Below the pieces are notes generated by a model. It was not told the DNA's origin, searched no databases, and worked only from the letters and a program-made list of their open reading frames with translations. A DNA stretch of 51,084 nt, from contig JASEEZ010000013.1 in the NCBI GenBank assembly GCA_030019215.1, forward strand, positions 1-51,084, in the 5' to 3' direction. The position numbers and the translations under genes are program-made. Source of the DNA: Actinomycetota bacterium (GTDB lineage Bacteria; Actinomycetota; Aquicultoria; Subteraquimicrobiales; UBA9087). Positions 14,717 through 23,751 of this stretch are shown piece after piece (within the stretch, counting starts at the first letter, position 1; every line of letters begins with the position of its first letter).

Positions 14717-15772
14717 TCAAACCATCCAGGATTTGGGAACGGAAAACTCCTCGTATTTCCGAATGGCGTAGCGGTCGGTCATTCCAGCTACATAGTCACA
14801 GACCTTGAGGGGGAGCTCTCGTTCATTCTCCACCCGAAACTCCTCGGGGAGCTCCTCGGGTCTCTCCAGATAGTAATAGAAGAGCGACTTGACGACGATC
14901 TTTGCCTTGGGTTCCTCGGCCTTGGCAACACTGTCGGTGTAGACTCTCTGGAAAAGGAAGTCCCTCAGTTCATCCGCGGCTCTCCGAAATGGTTCACTCA
15001 GCCCGATTTTATCCTCGTCCATACTTGAGGTGATCATATCCATGACCATATTGTTGACCCTTTTACCGTGTGATCTCCCCAAGACCTCTACAAGGTGCGG
15101 GGGTAAATCACCGGTGGAGATGATCCCCCCTCTCACGGCATCGTCGATATCGTGATTTATATAAGCGATGCGATCGGCGATTCTGACTATCTCTCCCTCC
15201 AGTGTACTCGGGAACTCCTCTTCAGTATGGCAGAGAATGCCATCCCTGACCTCCCATGTTAAGTTGAGACCTTTGCCATTGTACTCAATGCAATCGACGA
15301 CCCGCAGGCTCTGCTCGTTGTGTTTGAAGGCACAGGGGGCATCCCTCCAGCGATCATTCCCCCCGATCTCCCGCAAGCACTCGCTCAAAGCATCCTCACC
15401 AATATGTCCAAAGGGAGTGTGACCAAGATCATGGCCCAGAGCAATGGCTTCGGTCAAATCCTCATTGAGCCTCAAGGCCCGGGCTATGGTGCGTGATATC
15501 TGGGTGACCTCAAGCGTATGAGTAAGCCGTGTTCGATAATGGTCCCCCTCAGGGGAGAGAAACACCTGGGTCTTGTGAGAAAGCCTCCTAAAAGCCTTGC
15601 AGTGGATTATCCTATCGCGATCCCTTTGAAAAGAAGTTCTCAGAACACAGGGCTCAAGGGGCTTCTCGCGCCCCCGGGAATTGATGCTCAGCTGGGCGCG
15701 AGGAGAGAGGAGTTGTTTTTCTCTTTTTTCCAGCATCTCTCGGATGGTCATTTTGATCCAATAATTGGTCAA
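14717..15772 (-). CDS. dgt: Deoxyguanosinetriphosphate triphosphohydrolase-like HD protein
   Basis: This dNTPase releases triphosphate from dGTP or other dNTPs and helps control nucleotide pools. The 351-residue protein has RDRIIHCKAFRRLSHKTQVF, then the HD motif set with RLTHTLEV, the metal-binding HD in LGHDLGHTPFGH, and a later D in RIADRIAYINHDI. The length fits the short bacterial type. A second Met at 15751 (MTIREMLEKR) is an equally plausible start. Position upstream of dnaG matches the actinobacterial dgt-dnaG order. About 230 nt separating it from dnaG hold no recognised feature. Confidence 0.93.
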   Translation of the reverse strand: MTNYWIKMTIREMLEKREKQLLSPRAQLSINSRGREKPLEPCVLRTSFQRDRDRIIHCKAFRRLSHKTQVFLSPEGDHYRTRLTHTLEVTQISRTIARALRLNEDLTEAIALGHDLGHTPFGHIGEDALSECLREIGGNDRWRDAPCAFKHNEQSLRVVDCIEYNGKGLNLTWEVRDGILCHTEEEFPSTLEGEIVRIADRIAYINHDIDDAVRGGIISTGDLPPHLVEVLGRSHGKRVNNMVMDMITSSMDEDKIGLSEPFRRAADELRDFLFQRVYTDSVAKAEEPKAKIVVKSLFYYYLERPEELPEEFRVENERELPLKVCDYVAGMTDRYAIRKYEEFSVPKSWMV

Positions 15773-15802
15773 CTACTCTTAGGTGCCTTACGCACGAATA
15801 TT

Positions 15803-16393
15803 TCAGCTCCCTGCCATTTTCCGCAACTCTTCAACTAGACGCACGCCCAGAATCTTTGCTCTCTTAATGGCATTTTTGTCTTCTGAGACAGGCTTTTGCC
15901 CACACGCTCCCTGATGACCAGCGTCAAAATCCAGGGAACCATCGCCAACGACACTTATTCCCTGGATAAGCATCATATCGTGAAGAGTTTTTAGTGTGGT
16001 TTCCTGTCCCCCAAACCTGGAGGCACCCACAGCGATGGCACCCCCGGGTTTTCCAACTAGAGCGTTTTCCGTCCGCATAAATCGGGTCTTATCCCAAAAG
16101 GCTTTAAGTTGGGCAGAGACCGTCCCAAAATAAACGGGGCTCGCCAAAATCAAGCCATCAGCCCTCCTCAATAAATCAAAGGCATCGCTCAACGGGGTAC
16201 CCTCAAAACAACTCTTGTCGCAGGGACTGGAACAGGCATCGCAATAAGGCTTCTCTTGGCCGGCCAGGACATCCATAACATAAATGGCCTGGGTGGCAGA
16301 TCCCCTACTTCCCGCCGCCTCGAGAGCTACTCTCAAGAGGCAAGCAACGTTGCCCTCTTTATTTGGGCTACCATTAATGCCAACTATGAGCAT
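15803..16393 (-). CDS. Flavodoxin-fold NADPH-dependent FMN reductase / iron-sulfur flavoprotein
   Basis: This 196-residue protein binds FMN through the N-terminal loop GINGSPNKEGNVACLL and the SPVYFGTVSAQLK segment. A cysteine cluster at about 50-70 (CDACSSPCDKSC) is spaced like that of iron-sulfur flavoproteins of anaerobes, so a [4Fe-4S] cluster is possible. The in-vivo electron partners are unknown. I chose the ATG at 16393 because GGAGG lies 5 nt upstream; the GTG at 16399 would overlap that ribosome site. Confidence 0.85.
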   Translation of the reverse strand: MLIVGINGSPNKEGNVACLLRVALEAAGSRGSATQAIYVMDVLAGQEKPYCDACSSPCDKSCFEGTPLSDAFDLLRRADGLILASPVYFGTVSAQLKAFWDKTRFMRTENALVGKPGGAIAVGASRFGGQETTLKTLHDMMLIQGISVVGDGSLDFDAGHQGACGQKPVSEDKNAIKRAKILGVRLVEELRKMAGS

Positions 16394-16429
16394 AGACACC
16401 TCCGTCAGCCACTAAAATTAAAAGCTAAG

Positions 16430-16572
16430 AATGAAAAACGAAAAATGGTTTAAGACTTTAAAAGCACTTTTATTTGTCGTTTTTAATTTTTCATTCTTCA
16501 TTTTTCATTTACCCATCTGCCATCCTTCGACTTCTTTCGATTACGCTCAGGACAAGTCGCTCAGGATAAATC
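16430..16572. repeat. Word repeats and CTTCGAC/GCTCAGGA element
   Basis: The gap between PPDK and the flavoprotein gene contains runs of near-identical words (TTTTTCATTCTTCATTTTTCATTT). At about 16525-16565 it has two nested copies of the CCTTCGAC...GCTCAGGA repeat, followed by ATAAATCAGC. The same AGGATAAATCAGC string follows the copy at 23346-23372. Confidence 0.65.
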
Positions 16573-16574
16573 AG

Positions 16575-19232
16575 CTATTTTGTTTTATCTTCTCCCGCAC
16601 CGATCCTTGCCTGAGCAGCCGCGAGCCTCGCAAGAGGCACCCTATAAGGCGAGCAGCTCACATAGGTGAGACCCACCTTATCGCAGAAAGCGATGGATCT
16701 CGGTTCTCCACCGTGCTCACCGCAGATACCCAGCTTTATGTCGGGATCGGTCTTCCGCGCCAACTGGCAAGCTGTATCGACCAGCTTCCCGACACCATTC
16801 TCATCCAAAACCTCAAAAGGGTTATTGACCAATATTTTACTCTCCAGATACTTGGCGAGAAATTTGGCTTCGGCGTCGTCGCGACTAAAACCATAGGTGG
16901 TCTGGGTCAAGTCGTTGGTGCCGAAGGAGAAGAAATCAGCGTACCTGACCAATTCGTCGGCGGTTAAACATGCCCTCGGGAGCTCGATCATTGTCCCAAT
17001 CCTGTAAGGGATATTCATGCCTCGTGCTTTGAGCACCTCCTTCACCACCGCTTTTGCTCTCTCGCTCGCCAAACTCAACTCGTTTGCGTGAGCAACTAAA
17101 GGAATCATTATCTCCACTTTGGGATCAAAACCCTCGGCCTTAACGTTACAGGCAGCTTCCATAATCGCTCTGACCTGCATCTCATAGATTTCAGGGTAGA
17201 CAATGCCCACTCGACAACCCCGCAAACCCAACATGGGATTGGCTTCCACCTCTGCTCGAACCTTATGCAACAGTCTCTCTTTCTCGGCTATCTCCTCAGG
17301 AGAGGCACCCTTCAGCCTCATTTCGGTCACTTCCACCCTCAAATCAGCGAGATTGGGCAAGAACTCATGCAGAGGTGGATCCAAAAGCCTTATGGTTACC
17401 GGTAGACCGGTCATGACCTTAAAGATGCCCTCAAAATCCCCCCTTTGCATGGGAAGAAGTTTCTCCAATATCTTTTCGCGCTCCGCCTTATCATCGGCAA
17501 GAATCATGCTTTGAACCAGGGGAAGTCTATCTTCCCCAAAGAACATGTGCTCGGTACGACAGAGTCCGATTCCCTCCGCCCCGAACTCCCTGGCTTTCTT
17601 GGCATCCTCGGGATTGTCGGCATTCGCCCAAACACCGAGCCGTCGATGTTTGTCAGCCCACCCCAGAATCTGTTGGAACTCCGGGCTTACGGTGAGAGGA
17701 ATGAGGGGAGCCTCTCCAAGAATGACTCGACCAGCTCCACCATCGATGGTGACGATATCGCCCTCGCGAACCAGAGTTTCATTGACTCGAAAGAGTTTAT
17801 TGTCGAGGTCTATCCTTACCGCTTCACAACCGCAGACACAGGGTTTGCCCATTCCCCGGGCAACCACCGCTGCGTGACTGGTCATTCCACCGTGAGCGGT
17901 GAGAACCCCTTGAGCAGCAATCATCCCGTGTATATCATCAGGGGTAGTCTCCCAGCGCACCAGGATAACCTTTTTGCCCGCCATCCCCCTTTCCTCAGCG
18001 GTGTCGGCATCGAAGATCACTTCCCCCGTAGCCGCTCCTGGAGAGGCTGGAAGACCCTTCGCCAGCACTTTAACCTCAGCTTTGGGATCAATTCTGGGAT
18101 GAAGAAGTTGATCTAACTGTCCGGGGTCGATGCGGGTCAAAGCCTCCTTTCTGGTGATCAAACCCTCTTTGACCAGATCAACAGCGATCTTCAAGGCGGC
18201 AGCTGCCGTCCTTTTGCCCGTCCGGGTCTGGAGCATATAAAGCCTATTCTGCTCTATGGTGAACTCGACGTCTTGCATATCCTTATAGTGCTTCTCCAGT
18301 TTATCAATGACTTTCATGAGCTGCTTATAAACTTGGGGCATCTCCTCTTTAAGCCGACTTAACGGCTGGGGCGTTCTCACTCCGGCGACCACATCTTCAC
18401 CTTGAGCATTGGTGAGATATTCACCAAAAACCCTTTTCTCGCCGGTGGAGGGATCGCGCGTAAAGGCAACTCCAGTGGCCGAATCAAACCCCTTATTACC
18501 AAAGACCATGGTCTGAACACTAACCGCCGTTCCCAAATCGTCTGGAATTTTGTACTCTTTGCGATAGACCACCGCCCGCGGATTGTTCCAGGACTCAAAG
18601 ACCGCCGTGATGGCCTCCCTCAATTGATCTTCGGGATCCTCAGGAAAATCTTTCCCTGTTTCTTTTTCCACGATAGCCTTATATATTTTGGCAAGCTCCT
18701 TGAGATCCGAAGCGGTTAGTTCGGTATCCTGCTTTACTTTCTTCTCCTCTTTAAGCCGCCTTAAGGCATCTTCAAACTTATCCCTGTCAACTTTGAGGAC
18801 AATGTCACTGTACATCATGATGAAGCGCCTATAGGCGTCATAAGCGAATCTTTCATCCCCCGTCTGCTTGATCAACCCTTGAATGGATTGATCATTAAGC
18901 CCGAGGTTAAGAACAGTATCCATCATGCCAGGCATGGAAAAAGCGGCTCCCGAGCGGACCGAAACGAGTAGGGGATCATCGGGATCTCCCAACCTCTTCC
19001 CGAGTTTTTTCTCGAGAACATTCAGGTACTCCTCGACCTGACCATCCAAACTATCAGGAAGAGAATGGGTTCTCGTGTACTCTTTACAGGCATCTGTGGA
19101 GATGACAAAACCCGGGGGGACAGGGAAACCAAGTCTGGTCATCTCACACAAGTTTGAGCCCTTCCCTCCCAAAAGGAATTTCATCTGCGCATTCCCTTCT
19201 TCAAAGGCGTAAATATACTTTTTCTCAGGCAT
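16575..19232 (-). CDS. ppdK: Pyruvate, phosphate dikinase
   Basis: It interconverts pyruvate + ATP + Pi and PEP + AMP + PPi, giving flexible glycolysis or gluconeogenesis typical of anaerobes and thermophiles. The 885-residue protein has the N-terminal ATP-grasp domain (GGKGSNLCEMTRLGFPVPPGF). The central phosphohistidine domain holds the catalytic His in GGMTSHAAVVARGMGKP. The C-terminal PEP/pyruvate barrel includes GIGLCRTEHMFF and FGTNDLTQ, with the Cys in GICGEHGGEP. I trimmed the start to the ATG at 19232, where GGGGAGG lies 8 nt upstream. The next gene upstream encodes its regulatory protein. Confidence 0.97.
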   Translation of the reverse strand: MPEKKYIYAFEEGNAQMKFLLGGKGSNLCEMTRLGFPVPPGFVISTDACKEYTRTHSLPDSLDGQVEEYLNVLEKKLGKRLGDPDDPLLVSVRSGAAFSMPGMMDTVLNLGLNDQSIQGLIKQTGDERFAYDAYRRFIMMYSDIVLKVDRDKFEDALRRLKEEKKVKQDTELTASDLKELAKIYKAIVEKETGKDFPEDPEDQLREAITAVFESWNNPRAVVYRKEYKIPDDLGTAVSVQTMVFGNKGFDSATGVAFTRDPSTGEKRVFGEYLTNAQGEDVVAGVRTPQPLSRLKEEMPQVYKQLMKVIDKLEKHYKDMQDVEFTIEQNRLYMLQTRTGKRTAAAALKIAVDLVKEGLITRKEALTRIDPGQLDQLLHPRIDPKAEVKVLAKGLPASPGAATGEVIFDADTAEERGMAGKKVILVRWETTPDDIHGMIAAQGVLTAHGGMTSHAAVVARGMGKPCVCGCEAVRIDLDNKLFRVNETLVREGDIVTIDGGAGRVILGEAPLIPLTVSPEFQQILGWADKHRRLGVWANADNPEDAKKAREFGAEGIGLCRTEHMFFGEDRLPLVQSMILADDKAEREKILEKLLPMQRGDFEGIFKVMTGLPVTIRLLDPPLHEFLPNLADLRVEVTEMRLKGASPEEIAEKERLLHKVRAEVEANPMLGLRGCRVGIVYPEIYEMQVRAIMEAACNVKAEGFDPKVEIMIPLVAHANELSLASERAKAVVKEVLKARGMNIPYRIGTMIELPRACLTADELVRYADFFSFGTNDLTQTTYGFSRDDAEAKFLAKYLESKILVNNPFEVLDENGVGKLVDTACQLARKTDPDIKLGICGEHGGEPRSIAFCDKVGLTYVSCSPYRVPLARLAAAQARIGAGEDKTK

Positions 19233-19250
19233 AATCGACCTCCCCAAAGA

Positions 19251-20072
19251 TCAAGAGTAGTACCTCAAAATTTCGCTGGCCGTTTCCTCTACAGCCCTGT
19301 GAGTTACATTAATCACCTTGCACCCTATCCTTTTCATAACGGATTCGGCGAAGTCGAGTTCTCTTAGGATATCCCTCTTCTCCACATACCCATTCCTGGG
19401 GGAACCCAGAGATCCCAATCTCTGCTCACGAACACTGGTCAAGAAATCAGCATCGATGGTGAGACCAATTATCTTTTGGGGAGAAATCTCAAAAAGCTCC
19501 CTCGGGGGTTCGATACCCAGGACTATCGGGATGTTGGCCACTTTCCATCCCCGATAGGCCAGATACATCGCCAGTGGAGTTTTCGACGTTCTGGAGACCC
19601 CTATCAAGACCACGTCCGCTTTTCTCAAATCCCTCGCATTCCTGCCGTCATCATGCTTGACAGCAAAGTTCAAGGCCTCTATCCTGTGAAAATAGTCTCT
19701 GTTCACCCGATGCCCAGCTCCAACTTCCAAACGAGGCGAAGTCTTGGAGATAGTTATTAGAGCTTCGATGGCGGGGCTCAAAATATCAAGTCGGGGTATG
19801 GAGGCCTCATCGGCTTGTTCCTCTAAAAATTTACGGAGTTTCGGTTTCACAAGGGTATAAAAGAGAACACAATTTCCGTCTCTGGCCTTCCCCACAATCC
19901 TCTTAATGTCCTCCTTATCGGAAACCTTGGGGACTTTAACTAGCTCAAACTCCTCCTCAAACTGACTCGCCGCTGCTTTGGAGACCACCTCAGCAGTCTC
20001 GCCCAGCGAGTCCGAAAGGACATAGATCGTTGGTTTGGACACCCTTGGTGAAACCTTCCTAATTTTACTCAT
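19251..20072 (-). CDS. PPDK regulatory protein (bifunctional kinase/pyrophosphorylase, DUF299)
   Basis: This family phosphorylates PPDK with ADP to switch it off and removes the phosphate with Pi to reactivate it. The 273-residue protein begins with IYVLSDSLGETAE and has the P-loop-like GVSRTSKTPLAMYLA, both hallmarks of DUF299. PPDK lies 18 bp downstream, so enzyme and regulator share a transcript. The ATG at 20072 has GGGAG 8-9 nt upstream; a TTG at 20090 is less likely. The partner could in principle be PEP synthase, but the adjacent ppdK settles it. Confidence 0.95.
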   Translation of the reverse strand: MSKIRKVSPRVSKPTIYVLSDSLGETAEVVSKAAASQFEEEFELVKVPKVSDKEDIKRIVGKARDGNCVLFYTLVKPKLRKFLEEQADEASIPRLDILSPAIEALITISKTSPRLEVGAGHRVNRDYFHRIEALNFAVKHDDGRNARDLRKADVVLIGVSRTSKTPLAMYLAYRGWKVANIPIVLGIEPPRELFEISPQKIIGLTIDADFLTSVREQRLGSLGSPRNGYVEKRDILRELDFAESVMKRIGCKVINVTHRAVEETASEILRYYS

Positions 20073-20099
20073 AAATTGGACTCCCGCCAAGCTGGCCAG

Positions 20100-22223
20100 T
20101 TACTCCCTGTTACCCTCCAAGATAACCAGCTTTGAAAAATCAGCCACTTTCAAGAACAGCTCTACGCAGCGGTTGAGGAGGCTCAACCTGTTCCGACGGA
20201 CATCCCTCTCCTCGGCCATCACCAAAACCTCATCAAAGAATCTGTCTACGGTGGGCCTGAGGCCGGCCAGAACTTTAATTGCCCCCTTATAATCAGCCCC
20301 ATCCACCCCGCCGACGGCGGGGTGAACCTTTTCCAGATACCCGGCGATATCTCTCTCCGCCTCGACCACCGCCGCATATAGCCTCTTCTCCCACTCCTCC
20401 CGCAGCAGACTCCCCCGAACCCTCCTACCCAAACTTGGCTGCGAGAGATTTTTGCAGCGAGTAAAAGCTGTGAGAAGATCATCCATCTCTTTGCTTTCCC
20501 TCTTCTCGGAAAGAGAGACGATCCGGGCTTTCAAATCCACGATGTCGTCAACTTCACTCACTAAAACGGCATCGATGATATCGTAAGCAAAGCCTTCGTT
20601 CAAAAATTGAACTCTCAACCTGGTCTTAAAGAAATCGTTCAGCTCCTTCTTGATCTCCTTTGGAGGACAGGGTTCCAAGCCAGCCCTCTTGTACATGGCT
20701 ACAGATAGATCGGTCAGTTTTCGCACAGACAGAGGAAGCTTATTCTCCAAGATGATGCCGATTATGCCCTGGATCTGACGGCGGAGGGCATAGGGATCCT
20801 GGGATCCAGAGGGAATAAGACCCAGGGAGAAACAACCCACGATGTTGTCCATCTTGTCAGCGATGCTTAATATCCGACCGATAACCGTCCGAGGAGGCAA
20901 ATCAGCTGCCGAGCGAGGGAGGTAATGCTCATATATGCCCAAGGCCACAGCTTCCGACTCACCCGAGAGACGAGCGTATTCCCTTCCCATGATCCCCTGT
21001 AAGGCGGGGAATTCGACCACCATCTCGGTCACCAGATCGGCCTTTGAGAGAGAGGCCGCCCTTTTCACATCCGCGATCGTTTTTGCACCAAGCTCCAACT
21101 CCCTGGCAATCTCCCTGGCCAGACCCCTGATCCGAACGACCTTATCGTACATGGTGCCAAGCTTCTCTTGAAAAACAACCCCCTTGAGCTTCTCCACCTT
21201 TTTGATAAGAGGCTCCTTCAAATCCTCCTCGAAAAAGAATTTAGCATCGGCGAGACGCGCCCTGAGGACGCTCTCGTGCCCCCTTGTGATAACAGTATTG
21301 TGTTTTTCATCACCGTTATGGATGACGATAAAATGAGAGATGAGATTGCCCACCGCGTCCTCGACAGGAAAATATCGCTGGTGAGACTCCATCACCGTGA
21401 CCAATACATCTTTGGGCAGATCGACGAACTCCGCTGAAAAGGTGCCACAGACAACGTGAGGAAACTCGACCAGATTAACCACCTCAGCGAGAGTTTGGGC
21501 ATCTATGACCGCCTTTCCATCCACCTCCCTCGCTGTTTTCCCGATCAGTTTCCGAATGACTTCCTCCCGTTCCCTGTGATCCACTATAACCTTGCCCGCT
21601 TCCATTGCCTTAAAATAATCTCTTGCCCCGTTCACCCTGATAGGGTTGCTGGCTAGGAACCTGTGGCCCCAGGTAAGATTGCTGGATTCGAGACTCCCCA
21701 AGCGAAAACTCACCGTCTCTTTCCCGTAAAGAGCCATCAACCATCTTATCGGTCTCGGGAATTTGATTTCATCCTCCCAGCGCATGGACTTAGGGAAAGA
21801 GAGAGATAAAATCAATCTCGGCAAAAGTTCGGGTAGCAATTTTGCAGTCAGTTCGCCGGCTTCCTTCTTGACAGCAAAAACGTACTCCCCTTGAGGTACC
21901 TTCTTGACCACCAAATCACCGATTCTAACCCCTTGTGCCTTAGCAAAACCGATTGCGGCAGCAGTTGGCTCTCCTTGATCCGTATAGGCAGCTTTTCTCG
22001 CGGGTCCACGTACCTCGTGCAAGACTTCTTTTTGCTTCTGAGCCAGATCGGATACGATAATGACCAAGCGACGGGGAGTACCCATGGTATCCAACTTGTT
22101 GTAGCTTAAACGCGCGTCCTCGAAAACCCTCTGAGCATTTTCCTTCAGCTGCTCTACGCCCGCGTAGACGGCGGAGGTGGGCATTTCTTCGGTTCCGATC
22201 TCAAGCAAAAAGTCTCCGGCCAT
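20100..22223 (-). CDS. glyS: Glycyl-tRNA synthetase beta subunit
   Basis: Together with GlyQ it forms the alpha2beta2 enzyme charging tRNA-Gly. The 707-residue protein starts with FLLEIGTEEMPTSAV. It carries the HD-like domain and the RVDRFFDEVLVM-type C-terminal tRNA-binding region (here RPTVDRFFDEVLVMAEE), and the length is normal. Odd point: near residue 635 a perfect hairpin (20304-20324) encodes HPAVGGV in frame, a likely repeat insertion. The gene lies 57 nt downstream of glyQ, under the same T-box. A separate beta subunit differs from the single-chain enzyme of most high-GC Actinobacteria. Confidence 0.96.
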   Translation of the reverse strand: MAGDFLLEIGTEEMPTSAVYAGVEQLKENAQRVFEDARLSYNKLDTMGTPRRLVIIVSDLAQKQKEVLHEVRGPARKAAYTDQGEPTAAAIGFAKAQGVRIGDLVVKKVPQGEYVFAVKKEAGELTAKLLPELLPRLILSLSFPKSMRWEDEIKFPRPIRWLMALYGKETVSFRLGSLESSNLTWGHRFLASNPIRVNGARDYFKAMEAGKVIVDHREREEVIRKLIGKTAREVDGKAVIDAQTLAEVVNLVEFPHVVCGTFSAEFVDLPKDVLVTVMESHQRYFPVEDAVGNLISHFIVIHNGDEKHNTVITRGHESVLRARLADAKFFFEEDLKEPLIKKVEKLKGVVFQEKLGTMYDKVVRIRGLAREIARELELGAKTIADVKRAASLSKADLVTEMVVEFPALQGIMGREYARLSGESEAVALGIYEHYLPRSAADLPPRTVIGRILSIADKMDNIVGCFSLGLIPSGSQDPYALRRQIQGIIGIILENKLPLSVRKLTDLSVAMYKRAGLEPCPPKEIKKELNDFFKTRLRVQFLNEGFAYDIIDAVLVSEVDDIVDLKARIVSLSEKRESKEMDDLLTAFTRCKNLSQPSLGRRVRGSLLREEWEKRLYAAVVEAERDIAGYLEKVHPAVGGVDGADYKGAIKVLAGLRPTVDRFFDEVLVMAEERDVRRNRLSLLNRCVELFLKVADFSKLVILEGNRE
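20304..20324. repeat. GC-rich hairpin inside glyS
   Basis: Nine-base arms CACCCCGCC/GGCGGGGTG with loop GAC form a perfect hairpin of exactly 21 nt, seven codons on the minus strand (H-P-A-V-G-G-V). The core is the same as in the intergenic hairpins at 303 and 3422, so it looks like an in-frame insertion of that family. Confidence 0.65.
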
Positions 22224-22280
22224 TGGCTGCAGAGCGGTTCCAGTGAGAGGGGGGTTGGACCAATTCGGTCCTTAACCTTC

Positions 22281-23171
22281 TCACTTTTCAGCCCCTTCAC
22301 TTCCCCCTTTCAGAAGCGGAAAACTTAGTTCCTTCCGTTGAGCCAGGTAAGCCTCGGCAATCGACCGGGCCAGAGCCCGCACCCGGGCAATGTAACGAGT
22401 TCTCTCTGCTACGCTCAACGCCCCGCGAGCATCGAGTAAATTGAAGATGTGAGAACATTTGAGAACATAATCGTAAGCGGGAAAAATTAAACCTTTCCTC
22501 AAGACAGACTTCGACTCCCTCTCATAATCACTGAAGAGCTCAAAGAGCATCTTAACATTAGCCAGCTCAAAGTTGTAAACCGACCATTCCACCTCACCTT
22601 GATGGTGAATATTCCCATAAGACACCCCATTTACCCACTCGAGATCAAAGACATTATCCTTCTCCTGGATAAACATGGCAATTCTCTCCAACCCGTAGGT
22701 GAGCTCAACAGAGATTGGCTTCAAGTCAATGCCACCCACCTGTTGAAAATAGGTAAACTGGGTGACCTCCAACCCATCAAGCCAAACCTCCCACCCCAGA
22801 CCCCAGGCTCCTAGGGTAGGCGATTCCCAATCATCCTCGACGAATCTAACATCGTGCTGCTCAAGATCAATCCCCAACCTCCTTAAGCTGTTGAGATACA
22901 CCTCTTGTACATCATCGGGGGAGGGCTTCAAGATCACCTGATACTGGTAGTAGTGTTGAAGACGGTTGGGATTGTCCCCATACCTACCATCGGTGGGCCG
23001 GCGAGAGGGTTCCACGTAGGCCACCTTCCATGGTTCCGGCCCCAAGCATCTCAAAAAGGTATGGGGGTTAAATGTACCCGCTCCTACCTCAATGTCGTAG
23101 GGCTGGCCGATGACGCAACCATAATCAGCCCAATATTTCTCTAAAGCCAGTATGAGTTCTTGAAAGTTCAC
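22281..23171 (-). CDS. glyQ: Glycyl-tRNA synthetase alpha subunit
   Basis: This catalytic class II subunit activates glycine. The 296-residue protein shows the family start [39 protein letters not shown], then [17 protein letters not shown] and [14 protein letters not shown]. The GTG start at 23171 is preceded by GGGAG. It is the first gene after the glycine T-box leader. A glutamate/serine-rich tail (GGSEGAEK) slightly extends the usual C-terminus. Confidence 0.97.
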   Translation of the reverse strand: MNFQELILALEKYWADYGCVIGQPYDIEVGAGTFNPHTFLRCLGPEPWKVAYVEPSRRPTDGRYGDNPNRLQHYYQYQVILKPSPDDVQEVYLNSLRRLGIDLEQHDVRFVEDDWESPTLGAWGLGWEVWLDGLEVTQFTYFQQVGGIDLKPISVELTYGLERIAMFIQEKDNVFDLEWVNGVSYGNIHHQGEVEWSVYNFELANVKMLFELFSDYERESKSVLRKGLIFPAYDYVLKCSHIFNLLDARGALSVAERTRYIARVRALARSIAEAYLAQRKELSFPLLKGGSEGAEK

Positions 23172-23192
23172 CTTACTCCCTCATTTATAGCT

Positions 23193-23413
23193 CGTTCCCC
23201 CGATGTAACATCGGGGTCACTCGATAGCTTATGGCCCGCTCACTGCCGTTCGCTCGATAGCAAATGGCTCGTTCGCTTTGCTCACTCGATAGCTTATGGC
23301 CCGCTCACTAACGTTCGCTCGATAGCTAATAGCCTTAGCCATCAGACATCCTTCGACTCCGCTCAGGATAAATCAGCCATAGGCCATCAGTCATAGGCCA
23401 TCAGCCATCTGCT
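23193..23413. repeat. Mosaic word repeats in the glyQ 5' leader
   Basis: Between the T-box terminator and glyQ, about 220 nt are built of repeated words such as ATGGCCCGCTCACT, CGTTCGCTCGATAGC, AGCCATCAG and AGGCCATCAG. There is a CCCCGATGTAACATCGGGG hairpin (about 23199-23217) and a CCTTCGACTCCGCTCAGGA copy (about 23349-23367). The block is closely related to 38632-38755 upstream of lepA. It would be transcribed as part of the glyQS leader. Confidence 0.8.
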
Positions 23414-23690
23414 AAATAAAAATCCTCTCACCCATAGCGTATACGCCAGGGACGAGAGGTTTCCCGTGGTTCCACCCTGATTCCCCCCGATGGACATCGG
23501 GGGGCACTCAACTAAAGTGAGCTTTACTCCCCCGCCTTCGGCCTACCTGTCGGCAAACAGGCAAGGTTTCCTCTCACGGCTCGGAAGCGCCCTTCGCCAA
23601 GAACAAGACCGAGCTCTCACCCTCCCCGGCTCGCTTAGCTTGCCAGCTTGACTACTCTTCTTCCTCATCGCCAAAGATATGGATTTCGAA
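23414..23690 (-). promoter_or_regulatory. Glycine T-box riboswitch of glyQS
   Basis: On the minus strand a Stem I begins near 23670 with GATGAGGAAGAAGAGTAGT and has a distal loop with GGGTGAGAGC. The specifier region is GAAGGGCGC (about 23587-23595), where either GGC or GGG reads glycine. The canonical T-box AGGGTGGAACCACGGG is at 23463-23478. A terminator hairpin (CCTCTCG...CGAGAGG-like stem, 23423-23459) follows, with an A/T tail. Uncharged tRNA-Gly should favour antitermination. Between Stem I and the T-box lies a CCCCCCGATG/CATCGGGGGG hairpin (23486-23507) of the dispersed family. Confidence 0.9.
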
Positions 23691-23693
23691 GTA

Positions 23694-23722
23694 ATACTAA
23701 CAAAGACCAAAAACCCAGTCAA
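23694..23722 (-). promoter_or_regulatory. Promoter of the glyQS T-box operon
   Basis: On the minus strand TTGACT (23717-23722) and TAGTAT (23694-23699) are spaced by 17 nt, just upstream of Stem I. The leucine T-box also has TTGACT with a 17-nt spacer. Confidence 0.75.
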
Positions 23723-23751
23723 GCTCGGCAAAGAACAGCAAGGAAGATCAG

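Noticed and set aside
16960-18120. Long plus-strand open frames antisense to ppdK, and similar ones opposite dgt, dnaG, leuS and comEC
   Set aside because: They are mirror frames of strongly conserved genes and show no recognisable domains.
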